Shown piece by piece: positions 1 through 12,234 of a DNA stretch of 64,000 nucleotides (positions are counted from its first letter, which is position 1; each line of letters begins with the position of its first letter). The position numbers and the translations under genes are program-made. The stretch is taken from positions 38,895,076-38,959,075 of the forward strand of contig NC_087069.1 in NCBI RefSeq assembly GCF_963678635.1, read 5' to 3'. The notes under the pieces were generated by a model. That model was not told the origin of the DNA. It saw nothing but the letters and a program-made list of their open reading frames with translations, and did not search any database. The DNA is from Symsagittifera roscoffensis (Eukaryota; Xenacoelomorpha; Acoela; Convolutidae).

Positions 1-631
1 CTCGCCCGCCAAAATGCTCCCACTGAGCGAAATTTACAAATTCATTACTGACCATTTTCCCTTTTACCGCAAAAATACCCAAAAATGGCAAAACTCACTA
101 CGTCATAATTTATCTTTTAACGACTGCTTCATTAAAATTTCACGTCCGAACGATCGACCGGGAAAAGGTTGCCTATGGTCGCTTCATCCAAGATGTGCAA
201 ACATGTTTGAAAATGGATCGCTATTGAGGCGAAGAAAACGTTTCAAACAGGTGGAAGGCGGTGCGAATCTGGCAGAGGACGGAATTTCGTCTGTCAAGAG
301 GAAGGCGTTCACAGGTGCAAGAAAAGGTGTCCCACGAGCTTTGACTTTTTCGATCGAAAACATTATTGGCAGTGATGAACAAAACAGCAATGAAAATCAA
401 TTCAGGCTCGAAATGGCGTTTCCGACGGAAACTTCTTACTGCTTTCCCGATTATGTAACAAACAATAACTGGAAACTTCCAACATTTGAGGCGGAAATGA
501 AAAAAGGTTGTGTTAAAACTTCTTCGTCATGTTTTCTGCAGAACTCTTTTCAGTTCTATCCGACAATTTGGAATCCTCATCTTGAAGAAAATGGTTTTCG
601 TCCAATTATAGAAAAAACTATCCAAAACTGA
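1..631 (+). CDS. FoxB-like forkhead transcription factor, 5' truncated by window edge
   Basis: This is a DNA-binding transcription factor of the forkhead/winged-helix family. The reading frame is already open at base 2, so the first Met at 14 is internal and the gene starts upstream. Visible are the second half of the forkhead domain (about 2-250): helix 2 ([10 protein letters not shown]), recognition helix 3 ([18 protein letters not shown]) and the wing, ending in the basic RRRKRF. The run S-P[13 protein letters not shown] and ENGS-x-LRRRKRFK fit the FoxB class best. At about 344-367 FSIENIIG is an eh1-like motif, which in Fox proteins recruits Groucho/TLE co-repressors. The C-terminal ~125 residues are otherwise unrecognised. 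The stop TGA is at 629-631. The wing is diverged, with CLWSLHP where a Phe-Trp-Ala type sequence is usual. The class assignment is from motif recognition and is fairly sure; the family is certain. Confidence 0.85.
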   Translation, partial: SPAKMLPLSEIYKFITDHFPFYRKNTQKWQNSLRHNLSFNDCFIKISRPNDRPGKGCLWSLHPRCANMFENGSLLRRRKRFKQVEGGANLAEDGISSVKRKAFTGARKGVPRALTFSIENIIGSDEQNSNENQFRLEMAFPTETSYCFPDYVTNNNWKLPTFEAEMKKGCVKTSSSCFLQNSFQFYPTIWNPHLEENGFRPIIEKTIQN

Positions 632-946
632 TGTCCTTGCGATGTGCAACTCATAAACTCATTGTGAATACATAAATAAGAATTTAAAAGTTATTTTCAG
701 CTAAGAAATTGTAATTTAAACTTAGTTAGAAGAATTTTTTATTTCTAGATTTCAACCGATATGCGTTCTGAGAAAATATAGAAAAGATTGTGTTTGATTC
801 ATGGAAATCACTGACGAGCAAAAAAATACAAAATGAAACGCCCATACTTTAACCAAAACTATAAGAATATACTCTGATTGATATTTATTAGTCCTTTAGC
901 GCCCGCCTGTTAAAATTTTACTCACGATAAATTATTATAGACTATT

Positions 947-952
947 AATAAA
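947..952 (+). promoter_or_regulatory. Candidate poly(A) signal AATAAA of the forkhead gene
   Basis: AATAAA occurs 316 bp after the stop codon in AT-rich DNA. It is the first exact hexamer noticed downstream of the forkhead stop. In sequence this AT-rich the hexamer also arises by chance, so the assignment is tentative. Confidence 0.3.
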
Positions 953-1787
953 CAAATTTTGATAAAGTTCTCTTAAAGTTCTGTTTTCTTTTCACCGCTT
1001 TCTGTAACTAATAATTCCAGAAAGCGAACTTCTAACGCAATTTTTTAAATTCCGAAACGATCTGCAGAATTGTTTTGGTACCCTTAACAAAGCCATGTCA
1101 GTCGAGATTCGAATTATCCGGTCTGACAGCAGAGAATTGGTTAGTCGTCCAAATTTTTCACGCGGATTTCAACCAAGAAATAGTTTTTTGTTTGGAATAC
1201 ACCCACATCAGTTTGTTTGGAATTGAGGCCGTTTTCTAATAATAATAATCACTTTTCAGAAAATCGTCTATAGGGGTTTCAATTGACTAAAAAAAGTCAT
1301 CATATAACTAAATCGAGGATAACATGCTCAAGAAAAGTTCCGACCTATTGAAGAAAAAATTCAAAGCCACGGAAGATATTTTAAAATTCGGAAAATGCGT
1401 TCCAATTGTTTGTTGGAATTTCCTATTTTTTTCTTGCAAAAAAAATATTAAAAAAGGTGAACACTTGCATAAGTTGCTTAACAAATTTTGACGTAGCAAT
1501 GAAACTCTTAAAAAATAACTTGAGGGTTCGGCCTTTATTTTGTCTAATTTTGTATTTAATGTGGTATGAAAAAGAAAAAAAATTAATATCAGTTTTTTTG
1601 ACACTGAGACAACTTTTTCGATTTTTTCTACTTCTTTAACCCCTTACCGGCTTTCCATCTAGTAGTTTAATTTGGCAGCAAAAAATCTCATAAAATTATT
1701 ATTATTCTTAATTCCTTGAAAGTAGTCGCATTCAATAATTACTCTGTTTTCTCTCTCTTGGAAAACTAATTCTACTGAAAAGGCAAA

Positions 1788-1925
1788 CATAACCTGCACA
1801 AATGATCACCCATTCTTTTCTATTTGTTTTACTCTGGATTGCATTGTAACTAAAAGCAATATAAGAACAAGGATAGACGGTTTCTGTGCAAGTAGCACAG
1901 TGTTTCCGACCATAGTTTTTGGAAA
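1788..1925. repeat. Decayed copy of a small hairpin element
   Basis: The left part (ACCTGCACAAATGATCACC) and right part (GGTTTCTGTGCAAGTAGCA) resemble the two arms of the hairpin element at 15828-15930, with a central AGAACAAGGATAG-like stretch also shared. This is a probable non-autonomous DNA element remnant. Confidence 0.35.
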
Positions 1926-3851
1926 CAGTTACAGTAATTTGAAAGAATATATATTATAATTTTTTATTCCTGCAAATAAGTACAGTTTTTGCTGATAAAA
2001 AAGTGGCGTGATAAAATATCAAAAAAACAAAAATTTAAAAATACTGACAGTCATAATTAAATGGGCCAAGCAGAAAACTTTGTTTGTTAAAAATGGCAAA
2101 AAACCAAAAAAAAATCGTAAAAAACCATTTTGAAAACTTTCAAGTTTTTTTTACTATTTTTTATAGAAGTTTTTTTTGATTTTTGAAGTTGTTTATTAGC
2201 AAAATGGCCAAAAATTTTTCCGGAAACTAATTTTGTTCCACTAAAACTAAGCTTTCATGGCTTATTTGTAAGACTGTACGCTCAATTTGTTAGCTCGAAA
2301 TTAGACCAAAAATCTAAAATTCCAAACCGGCTTTTCTAGATACTGAGAAATTGTTTTACAAAATTTTCAATATCATTCGAATCACGACTGAAAGGGCTTC
2401 AATGTGATATATTACTTGAACCAATTCGATGTCTGTTTGTGCTATCCAATTTTTCGTGGAAAACAAAAATGTCAAAAGCTAAATTATTCCCGAATACAAA
2501 GTTCTTTTCAAATGGTCGGAACAAGATTTGGGGTTGCTGAGCAAGTAGGAAAAAAACAACTCGACCATATTGATTTAAAAACATAATTCAATGCTTTTTT
2601 TCTCTAAAACCAAACAAAATTCAATTCTGATCATCTAGTCGAATATAGGCTCAAATCTCGAAATTTCTCAGATCCGTTTTTCCACCAGAGAAAAATTTTG
2701 TGATTTTTTGATATAAAAACCCGAATATTGGCTGAATGGCCTACCAGCTATTTTTAATTAGCAAACAACGATAATCCTGGGCCAGAGTTGTTTTCTAAAT
2801 TTCGAGTTGGTGGGAGATTTAGCTAGTTACTGCTCAAGTGCCACGAAAAACTCTGTTATAAGATGAACTTAATGAAAATCAATGAAATTTTTTTTATAAA
2901 AAAACTCAACCGTCACCCGTTTTTCTCAGCTTGGAATAATTTTATTTTATTATATATTATTTTTTCAAGCTTGTGTATTCTGATAGTGAAATGTAGAGGT
3001 CTTTAAGGTTGTATCCAGTTTCACAAAGGTTGTTCAAAACAAATTAAATAGCTTGCCGCGAAAATATCTCACTTCAAAAATTTTCAAAATTCATTTTTTA
3101 TTCTTCCAAAATTTTAGAGATTTCTTTGTCATTTTTTGATAAAAGAGATTACAATTGTTTTAGTAAAAACAGCGGACTTTTACGTCGCAACTGTTTTGCG
3201 ATTTTTTCAGAAGTTTAAAGTTTTCTTTGTTCCAACTCCATGATAATTTGCAAATCGAGCAAATTTTTTCAAAATCAAAAAACCAAAATTTTAGAGAATT
3301 TTTGTAGGCCGGGATAATTTAATTTCTGGGCGCTCCCTAACTCTAATAAAAAATCATATTTTAAAAATTTTCTGCGCGCTAAGCAAACTTTTGTTACATC
3401 AGTTCAAAAAAGCTGTTTTTAGTCAGCTAATATTTTTCATCATATCAGTGAAGAGAGGCGGGCAGTGTTTAGTCAACTCTAGACTTTTGGATGACAATAA
3501 ATTCTACTTTGTCCAGGGTCGGCTCAAACATTTTCTCGAGGAGCGAGTTTTCAAAAATAAATCGTTATTTTTGTCCACTGTTTCTTAGGTAATCCCAAAA
3601 GATTTTTTGAGTTTTCCTGAGCAATATAAATTTTAGTAAAACTTAGTGCGCCGCTTCTTGGACACCATTTTTGCTTTTTGGACACTTTTTTGAAAATCGA
3701 CGTTGAAAAAATCGTATTTTTTGGCGCACTTCCCCTCAAAATTTGTATCTAATTGCACTAAAGGCGTCTCTAGAAGTTATTTATAATTAATTATTTATAA
3801 TGTGTTAGTTGACTGAAAATGGATGTCAAGAAAAAAAAACTGAGCTGAGGT

Positions 3852-4190
3852 CAGGGGCGGATCTAGGATTTTTTCGAGGGGGGGGGGGGCGGATTTTCTA
3901 AAAATTTTCGAAAATTTTGTCGACCTTTTTTTTAGGTTGAGCGAAGTGATTTCCGAGCTCTCCCAAAGCACTTAAAAAACCCTGTTTTGGTAAAATTGTC
4001 TGCGCCACAGGCAAAATTTTAAAAAAAAACAGGACAAAAAGGGCGTTTTTAGGCACTTTTTGGAAAGTTTTGACCAAAAAAATCGCGTTTTTTTGGCGCT
4101 AAAATAGAAAAATTTTAGGGTCCGTCATCAAATATGGATATCTCAAAATAGTACAAAGGTTGACCCTTTGGGTCGGCAAGGGGTAGAATT
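3852..4190. mobile_element. hAT-type MITE fragment with CAGGGGCGGATCTAGG end
   Basis: It starts with the terminal sequence CAGGGGCGGATCTAGG, followed by a G-homopolymer and a GTCGACCTTTTTT-like stretch that recurs near 5553, 12560 and 34612 (some inverted). CAGGG ends are typical of hAT transposons. The right end is diverged and no target duplication was recognised. It has no coding capacity and is a non-autonomous remnant. Confidence 0.55.
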
Positions 4191-5554
4191 GTTATTTGTG
4201 TAGAAAAGCTAGCCAGGGTATCTATTAAACTTTAGCTGTTAATGTTTTAAAAATACTTATTAAGTGTCAGAACTCTCGATAATTACCCAGAATCGATCGA
4301 ATCCTTGTTTTTTCCCGCAATTTTCTGTTTCTTTTTTCTACTTTCGTTTATTTATTTAATACGAAGCTCTTTTAACAACATGTATTTCATATGAAACTAT
4401 TTCTTTTGATGAAAAGAAATTCAAGTATTTGACCCCTTTTTTCCTAAATAAATTTCACTTGACCTAATGTTGTCTTTTGTACTTTTTCGCCTATCATAAA
4501 ACCCTTTTCATCTTGTTTACTACATATTCCTTCAAAGTCAAAGTCTTTAACAGTTAACCCAAAAATTCAGCCTCGGGCTGATTATTGACTTTTCAAGGGG
4601 GTATTTAACGGTTAGTGTTAGCATTAGGGGTGAGGGGGATTTTTACACCTCGAATGTTGTAACTGACAGGTTGATTTAATCCCCCCAAATGCATGTAGCT
4701 CATTAAAATTCGGGCGCTAAAAGGGGCGAAAAGCTGGCTTAATCGTTAGAAACAATATTGATTTAGAGTTAAAGCATAAAATCAACTGAAATCTCTAAAG
4801 TCTTCACACTTTTTTTCTTTTTTCAGCGCCGCGGAGAATATTTTCAATTAATATTGTGAAACTCAATACTTATAACCAACGGCCAAGATTAGGCACCCTT
4901 ATATTTGTTCGGCGGGCGAAAATCGGACCTAATCCCCCCTTTTCAATTGACACCTATCCTTTCTTCTGTTGGATTTGGGGGAGGTATTACAGTACAACAA
5001 ATAAAAATTTATTGTCTTTTTACGCTGAAATGTAGAACAGTAACAAAAGAGAAACGAATTTATCGGACTGAAATTGTCACTTCAATATACACTTGAAATG
5101 GAAATTCATCGAAAAAGTCATAGAATTTAATTGACAACTGGATAATTGAATAACTAATAGTTGAAAGATTTATTGATTCGGCAATCAAATTAAAAAAATA
5201 TATTGCTGAAAGCTACGAAAAATGAAGGTTTTTGTTAATTGAGCTCTCAAGTATCACAACTATCTGAAAAAGTTATTTGCTACAATTTTTTAAATTGTAG
5301 TTGTATAGCTTTTCTTAAAATGTAAAAAGATGTATAATAATACATGGTCTACTGAATGATGGCCCATTCAAAAAAACATCAAATCTTATTTCAAATCTTT
5401 CCTCGCCGCCATAAAGCAAAATACTAGAAGCTTTTATTTTCAATTTTGGCTGCCAATTGTGGTTACTTTTGATACTGTTTTACTATGGCTGAGTATTTGA
5501 AATGGCTGAGCCAAATAATATTCGAAAATTCACCCTTTTCTGTTAAATCTGTGC

Positions 5555-5720
5555 AGGGGCGGATCTAGGATTTTCTCGAGGAGGGGGGATTTTCTAAACT
5601 TTTTGGAAAATTTTGTCGACCTTTTCTAAAGTCGACCAAAATGATTTTCCGAGCTCTGCTAAATCTTTATAAAAACCCGGTTTTGACTAAAATTCCTGAA
5701 ATCCCTTAAAAAACAGGTTG
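5555..5720. mobile_element. Second, truncated copy of the CAGGGGCGGATCTAGG MITE
   Basis: It shares CAGGGGCGGATCTAGGATTT, a CTCGAGG/G-run and the following TTTGTCGACCTTTT and TTTTCCGAGCTCT segments with the copy at 3852. It stops after about 165 bp without a matching right end. Confidence 0.55.
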
Positions 5721-6283
5721 AAAATTTACTGTGATAAGCATCCCGCTCTTAAAAGGAAAACACTTGAGAGGGAACACAATTAACAAGCCACGTTTGAAAA
5801 CGCTGTGAAAAAAACCAAAGCTTGTCGTCGGAACATTTTCTTTTATTCCAGGTTGCCGAAATCTGGGATCTTATTCTGGATTTAATCAATAAATCATTAC
5901 TTAGTTTCAGGTGTGCACGTGAACAATTTTGCATTTAGCAGTGGCCAAAACGATTAAGCTTAAAATACATGTGGTCAAAATGGTATAAAATGTGCACCAT
6001 ACAATCTCTGCATTTAAAATTCAACTTTGTTTACTTTTTAGTCTGCTTTAGAATTGCTTAAATACGTTATGATTTTTACTCAGTTTGATACAATAGCCAT
6101 CCCATGAAAGCGTCATAACTTAGTTTAAAACCTACTTTGAACAAAAAATTATGTAGAAACGAAAATGCACTTGAAGATGGCTTGATCTAAATGTCATCAA
6201 AAATATTTCATTAAATCTGAAACCGAAGCTTTAATTATATTTGCCTCAATCGTGCCTTTGTATTTTTTTGAAGTTAGTCAAAA

Positions 6284-6600
6284 ATGACAACGACTTTTAT
6301 CACTGCAAACTCGAATACCTTGTTGGCTTCTGAAACCGCAAAATCAAGTCGAAAGGTTAACATAGCCGACCGACCAGATGACGACAACGACGAATCACGA
6401 CCTCAGACTCGGTTCAAAACTCCCGGAATCCCCTATGACCAATGGGACGATTGCTGCTTACGGCAATTATTCGACCCTGCTTATATTGACCATCTACCTG
6501 TTAAAGAGCAATTGAAGTACTATAAGCATCGGAACATGGCGAAATCGAAGTTGTACAATATGGCTAGAAGGGTATGGGGCGATCGACACTTGGGTCCAAG
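6284..6600 (+). CDS. EF-hand gene exon 1 (codons 1-105)
   Basis: It starts at ATG 6284, the first Met of an open frame, and ends at the donor AAG|GTCAGT. The first 40 residues are polar, with an acidic DRPDDDNDES patch. The rest (PYDQWDDCCLRQLFDPAYID, then KYYKHRNMAKSKLYNMARRVW) looks folded and helical. I do not recognise this domain. If the donor is ignored the frame runs only seven more codons to a TGA at 6623. Exon 1 ends two bases into a codon that exon 2 completes as Arg, which supports the join across a 10-kb intron. No promoter or start context was resolvable. Confidence 0.7.
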
Positions 6601-7119
6601 GTCAGTTTTTGATTATATGCAGTGAATTGAACTTGAATAAATTCTCAATCATCAAGAAAAGAAGTTCATTGCTATGTACATAACTCAGAAGATTCTGACC
6701 AAATCCACCATTGAAAAAAAAAACCTTGTTTTTTTTTAGCTAAATGTGTTGAGCCTTTTTCTGCATTTTTTTTTTAAATGCGAGTGAAGAGTGGCTTGTG
6801 TAAGGCTGTTTTTTGATTCACACACGAAAAGAAAAACGATCAAAAGTTAACCTTCGTGGGAAAAATAGGAGCCGGTACAGGAAAATGTCCAGAAATGTTT
6901 TCTAAATTTTAATCAATTCGAAAAAAGCTTCAAAACTATTTTTTCGGGTTCAAAAAAAAATAACCGCCGGACGCAAATCGACAACAATTTTGTCACCGCA
7001 ACAGCTCTTAATACTGAATTAGGGAACCCAATTACGCTTCAGCGATTAGATTGCGATGTATTTTAATCATTGCAATTATATAAGCTACATTTTTGTCTTA
7101 GGTGAATTTTAGGACCAAA

Positions 7120-7640
7120 AAAATTATCAATGTTTAAATACACGCTTTCAGTAACTTCAGTAAGGAAACCGCAGACCTTCAATTTTAGCTGAAACCAGTT
7201 TTTCAAGCTAACAAAACTTGCGAAAGTTGCATTGGAATGTAGTACTAAACAATCAATGATTCTCATATGTCTTATTATCTAAAGTTTTCCGCTGTTCTTT
7301 TCTCTGATCATGACTAACATGACAATAGCACAGAGTCTTGGTTGTTTTCTATTTAAGACTGAAAGCGGGTATATCTTAATGTGTCTACGTTTACTTGTCA
7401 AAAAGTCAATTATCACAACATCCAATTTTTTTTTACGCATGAGCGCGCAATGCCACCAAAACTCCTATAAGTTTCAACAACCTTACCCATGGACCACATG
7501 CTTCGTGGAGTAAATTGTTCGAGGATCATTACAAGTTCAATTTTTTTTTCAGGGTTTCCTCTCTTTGGTTCCTTTTGTTTTGTTTGATTAAGGTCGGAGC
7601 ATAATCTTTCAGAAGTCATACAATCACATACAATCAGTTT
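7120..7640. repeat. Direct repeat copy 1 (~510 bp), possible old LTR
   Basis: It shares a long series of blocks in the same order with 7745-8262: GCTTTCAGTAAC, GGAAACCGCAG, CAATCAATGATTCTCA, GACTAACATGA, CATGAGCGCGCAATGCCA, TTTCAACAACCTTACCCA and CTCTTTGGTTCC. The copies are clearly diverged, so old. Their position just downstream (on the minus strand) of the decayed BEL/Pao integrase makes an LTR origin plausible. Confidence 0.6.
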
Positions 7641-7744
7641 TTGGAGTTGTTTATCAATAACTACAAGTTTTAACATTGATTCAATCTAAAACAGAAAAAT
7701 TTTTAAGAATGAGCCTCCAAAAGGTAAACTTTCGCATAAAAAAG

Positions 7745-8262
7745 ATATCAATGTTTCAATGCAGGCTTTCAGTAACATCACTGAGGAAACCGCAGGTTTC
7801 CCGTAATAATTTAAACCAGTAATTTGAAGCTATTAAGAAAAGATAAAATTGCATTGGATTGTATTACTAATCAATCAATGATTCTCAACTTGTCCCATTT
7901 TCTTAAGTTTTTTGCGGATTCTCAGATCGTGACTAACATGAAACTAGCTCAATAGATTCGTTGGTTTCTATTTAGGACTGAAAGCACGTATTTCTTAAGT
8001 TGTCTTCCAAAAGTAAACTATTACATCAATTCAAATGGTGGGCCTTGTAAATGTTTCTAAAGCTGTTTTGATTACGCATGAGCGCGCAATGCCATCAGGA
8101 CCCCTAAACTTTTCAACAACCTTACCCAGGGGCCATATGCCTCGTTGAGTAAAGTCTTCGAGGATCCAAACGAGTTGATTTTTTTTGAATGGTTTGCTCT
8201 CTTTGGTTCCGATTGTTATATTTGATTAAAGTTGGAGCGTATTTTTTCAGAAGTCACTCCAG
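7745..8262. repeat. Direct repeat copy 2 (~510 bp), possible old LTR
   Basis: This is the partner of the repeat at 7120-7640, in the same orientation and block order. It lies directly beside the integrase end of the minus-strand BEL/Pao remnant, where a 3' LTR would be expected. Two adjacent LTR-like copies would imply a tandem or second insertion. Confidence 0.6.
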
Positions 8263-8379
8263 AGACTGTCTAGTCGATCCGTGGTTGGTTTTCAGGATTG
8301 GTTGCTGAATTTCTTTGTATTTGTTTGGTTGTAGATTGAAGCTGCGGGAGTGTAAATGAATGCTTTCCCAAATTGTAAT

Positions 8380-10980
8380 GGGTGAGGTATAAGTGGTAAT
8401 GTGTCATTAACGTCGCAACTTACATGGGTCAGTGCACTTCAGTTGATATGGCTTTGCATTCTACTACTGTACTTGAAAACAGATCCCTAGACAGTCTAAC
8501 TGGTGTTAATTTCCTTAAATAGACTCGTTTGATGATCAAAACGAGACATTCCCACACCCCATCGATATGAGGAGCAGATAGTGGATTAAGACGCCAGTCA
8601 ATTGACCTCTGTTGAAGCTTGGTAGCTATTTTGACTTTGTTGATATTTAAGGGTATTTTGCTTACATGCGGCGACAAAATTTGTTGCGTTACTCGAAAGA
8701 ATTATTTGAGGAGAACCATGTCGAGCCATTAATCTACGAATTGCTATCAAAGTAATTCTAGTTGTCATTTTGTCAGTATTTACCTTGTCGTTGCACGCAT
8801 TGTTAGAAAAGTAGTTTTTGTCTGTGGTATCTTTTTCATCAGGTAGAATGGACCGCTGTAGTCCAGCCCAAAGTTCTGGAATGGATATGGAAAATGTTCC
8901 GAAACGTCGTAGCTCTCTACTGGTAGATCAGCCGTAAACCTTTCCCTACAAAGTGGCGGCACAAGAAGCAGTGGTGGTGAATTAGTCTCAAGGCGTTTCT
9001 GAGACCGAAAGTTAAGAAGTTTTGTTACGAACTGCTCCTTTTTATGATGTGTATTTTCGATCATAAGTTGAGTCGAAGTTTTCTTTGGGTTTTAGAAACT
9101 GACAGATTTTTGGTTAATTCTGATCGCACAGTACATTTTTTGCTTTTCAGGAGTGTTGACTCATGCATTTACCGTCGTAATATCCCTCCATAAATGAATG
9201 GCGTTGAATTTTAATCGAGTTTCTTTGGTTGTAAACTTGCAGACATGCACCAAATACAGCAGCTTGCAATTCGAGCTTAGGTATGCTTTCTTGGCTAAGT
9301 GGTGTAATCTTGGTTCTTCCAATTATAAATGAGGCCATTATTTGGGCTTGATTCAAAATTCCGATGTATATGCAATGAAAACACGTAGTTTTATATTGCT
9401 GTGTCTGCCGATTTGGCCTATCAACCTTGATATTTTTTCAGTTTTACTTTATCCACATTGTCGGCTCCACTTTTCAAAAATCGGGATGTATTCTCGAGGA
9501 TTGTCTTGATCCCAACTTATACCAAGCCACCAAAGCTTTTGAAGCAGTATTTCAAGAGTTATGACAAATGGTGCTACCAATCCCAGTTGATCAAAAACTC
9601 TGGTCACAGTAGACAGAAGTTTACGTTGGGATGTTTCTTCAGCAGTTAAATTGTTTTTCAGTTCTGGCTGAATGATGAGTCTGTCATTCATTGTATCCCA
9701 CTTTGCTCCCAAAACCCGATGATTTGTACTCCCAATTTCATTTTTGGGTTCTTTGAGGAAAACAAGAATGTCTGTAGTACTCGATTTAAACTTGGTTCAA
9801 TTGAATCCTTCTTTATGAGGAGCCAACTTCAAGGCTTTAGTTGATTGCTGAGCTTCCAGTAGATTGTCATTGGAATGAACGGAGTCATCCAGGTACAAGC
9901 TGATATGAATAGTGCTGTAAGTTGGGTTCTGTTTGTAAAATCCGATGGCTGTTAGATTTAGTGAAAAGATGGTTATTGAGGGCGATCAATTAGCTCCGAA
10001 GATTAGAAGCGTATGCTGATTGATCGAACTCTTTTATGCCCATATGCATAAACATGCCTGCTATTTCACCAGAAACTGCTATTGATTTCAATCTAAACTT
10101 CATTCGCAAGCCAAACATGTTGTTCAGTAGATATGGTCCCGTCTCTAAACAGGAACTAGGAGAAATGTTTTTGATTTTCGATGCAGCTTTTGTTACACGT
10201 CGAGTTTTACCAGATTTCTTGGGGTTTATAACTGGATGGTGCGGTGGATACCATATTCGTAATAGTGGCAGATGTAGGAAAGTTACGGGTATCACGATGT
10301 AAAATTGAGTTACTTATTTCAAAATCAGTTGATAATGGTTTGTCGTAGAGTAGCATTGTGAGTTTGTCCTTTTGTAGTCATCGTTGCAGAGATTTAGGTT
10401 GTGCTTTAGCAACAACGTAGTTTTTTGGCATCGTTAGTTTGTTCCTGCAAAGCAAGTTGCTTCGGTAGAGAGTTCCGTCATATTGAATCCTTTGTTTCAT
10501 AAACTCTAATTGCTAAGTATGTTTGCTTGAAATAGATCCTTTAGTTACGTCAGAAGTTGTGCCAGATTCTTCTACATTCCAAAATGAGGTAAGACATCTA
10601 AGTTCTTGCAAGCCCTAGAGTTGATGTTAGGACAATCCGTGAGATACTTAACTGTAGCCTAGTCCATCTCATTAGGTACGCAGTACTCGTCCTTACTGAA
10701 CAAGCCTGCTGGAGGCGATCTAGCCTGCGATCTAACCGGGTAAGGAAACTCGAGTTCAGATGGGATATGTAGTTGTTTAGATCAAAATTATGCGCCAGCT
10801 CACGTAGAAAAGCAGCAAATCTGCGATTTTTTGAGGTTCAATAACATGCAGTCGGGCAACGTTTTCCAGCTCCCTAGCAAAAGCTGCAACAACAATTTTA
10901 CGGTTGTCACATCTGCCAACTAATTCGTCCTTTGCTTGAGTACACTGCGAAGATTTGGTACCGTAGCTCTCCACAATATT
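8380..10980 (-). pseudogene. Decayed BEL/Pao retrotransposon pol (with some gag)
   Basis: Broken minus-strand frames appear in the order of a BEL/Pao polyprotein. A gag-like piece lies at 10777-10974 (CTQAKDELVGRCDN). A reverse-transcriptase piece at 9990-10295 has PPHHPVINPKKSGKTRRV and AVSGEIAGMF. The RT-RNase H connection is at 9449-9712 (GLVAPFVITLEILLQKLWW), the RNase H start at 9147-9356 (SIPKLELQAAV), integrase at 8780-9064 (FGLDYSGPF) and the integrase core end at 8429-8677 (APHIDGVWECLVLIIKRV). Stops and frameshifts separate every piece and the catalytic RT motif was not found. It is related to, but much older than, the intact element at 24710-34351. It lies antisense in intron 1 of the EF-hand gene. 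Confidence 0.8.
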
Positions 10981-11439
10981 ACTGTAATTTTTTCTGAAGC
11001 AAGGTTTCTTTTGTTTTCACTGCCATTTACAAATAAAACAGACAACGATATCAAAAACTTCCAAATTGCCATTTCAAAAAACATGTAAGTTTTCGTCTGT
11101 TTCATTCGTCTGAAAAAAATTGGTTTTGATCGATTTGCTCATTTTGAACTTATTAAAAATAGCAGAAAAAATTGCTTGCTGGTGGATAAGTTTAGCTTTC
11201 ATTATGAAAGTACTGTGATTTCGAATGTGAAATTATCAACAACTATGAAATCTAAATTAGAAAAAGTACAAGGAAACAATTTCATTCATTAAAACGTTAG
11301 TGCTTTTGTGAAAAAACGCAGTAATGTTTTTTTTCTTCGAAAAAAATTTTTTCCAAGTTTTTCCTAGCGGCTACAAAATTAGTCAGGCAACCATTACGAG
11401 GCCAAACTGTGCACTGGATAGGCGCAAAATTTTTTGTCT

Positions 11440-11760
11440 GTACGTTCTTGGATTCCATAGACAAAACTTTAAACATGTTCCAAATTGTAAATGGATTCCA
11501 CTTACAAAACTTCTGTGGATTCCGCGTACATATACCTGAAATGAAAATTTGTCGGCACATTTGTTGTGCCGCGGATTCTGCAACAAGCGAAAATCGCTAG
11601 TTGTTCTGTATTCAGCAACTGTGAGTGGATTATGTAGCGGAAAATGTAAGTGGAATGCGCAAGTGTAAGTTGAATTCACAAAATTTTTAAGTGGAATCCG
11701 CAAATGTCAGCGGATTCCGCAAACTGTAAGTGGATTCAGAATTTTGCCTATTACTGAACT
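11440..11760. repeat. Cluster of degenerate GTAAGTGGATTCCGCAAA motifs
   Basis: At least eight variants of a short motif around the near-palindrome GCGGATTCCGC occur, many preceded by GTAAGTG and followed by CAAA. Spacing is irregular (about 20-40 bp) and both orientations occur. There is no coding potential. It is a degenerate satellite-like array inside intron 1. Confidence 0.6.
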
Positions 11761-11864
11761 TGCATATAAACAATTGAAAGCTAGAGCTGGATCGAATAAA
11801 TTCAATATTTGTAGTCATTGGGTTGAAATTGTATGAAAACACAGCACACAGCATATCGCCAATT

Positions 11865-12125
11865 TAGGCCAGTATTTGGGATTACGTCAGTCCCAAATAC
11901 TGATTTTGGAAGCTTAACGCCGAATAAAAACTAAAAATTTGTAGTCCATGGGTTGAGAGTGCTTGGAAACACAACGCACAGTATTTGGGATTGCATCAGT
12001 ATTTGGGATCGAATTTCAGATCGAATTAGGTTAGTATTTGGGATCGGTAGGTCAGTATTTGGAATCGAAGTTGAGATTGAAGTTGACAGGATTTGAGATC
12101 GAAGTTGAGTTGACAGGAAGTGAGA
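11865..12125. repeat. Degenerate CAGTATTTGGGATCGAA repeats
   Basis: The motif CAGTATTTGGGAT and shortened or reversed versions recur six or more times between the two GCGGATTCC clusters, partly interleaved with GATCGAAGTTGA. This is a second local tandem family sharing the same stretch of intron 1. Confidence 0.5.
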
Positions 12126-12234
12126 CCAAATTTTTCAACTGTGAGTTGATCAATGTAGTAATTGAGATTGATTTTTTCTGTTGATCAGTAATTAAAAGAT
12201 ATAATTTTAAATGCTATACTACACATGTACATGT

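Larger units (their letters stand above)
953..6283. other. Intergenic DNA between the forkhead gene and the EF-hand gene
   Basis: No convincing coding sequence was seen here. Open stretches are short, poor in coding character and rich in A/T homopolymers. The region contains fragments of a CAGGGGCGGATCTAGG-ended MITE, described separately, and a decayed hairpin element near 1790-1920 related to the one at 15828. The promoter of the split gene starting at 6284 should lie in the last part, but no clear core promoter could be picked out. Confidence 0.5.
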
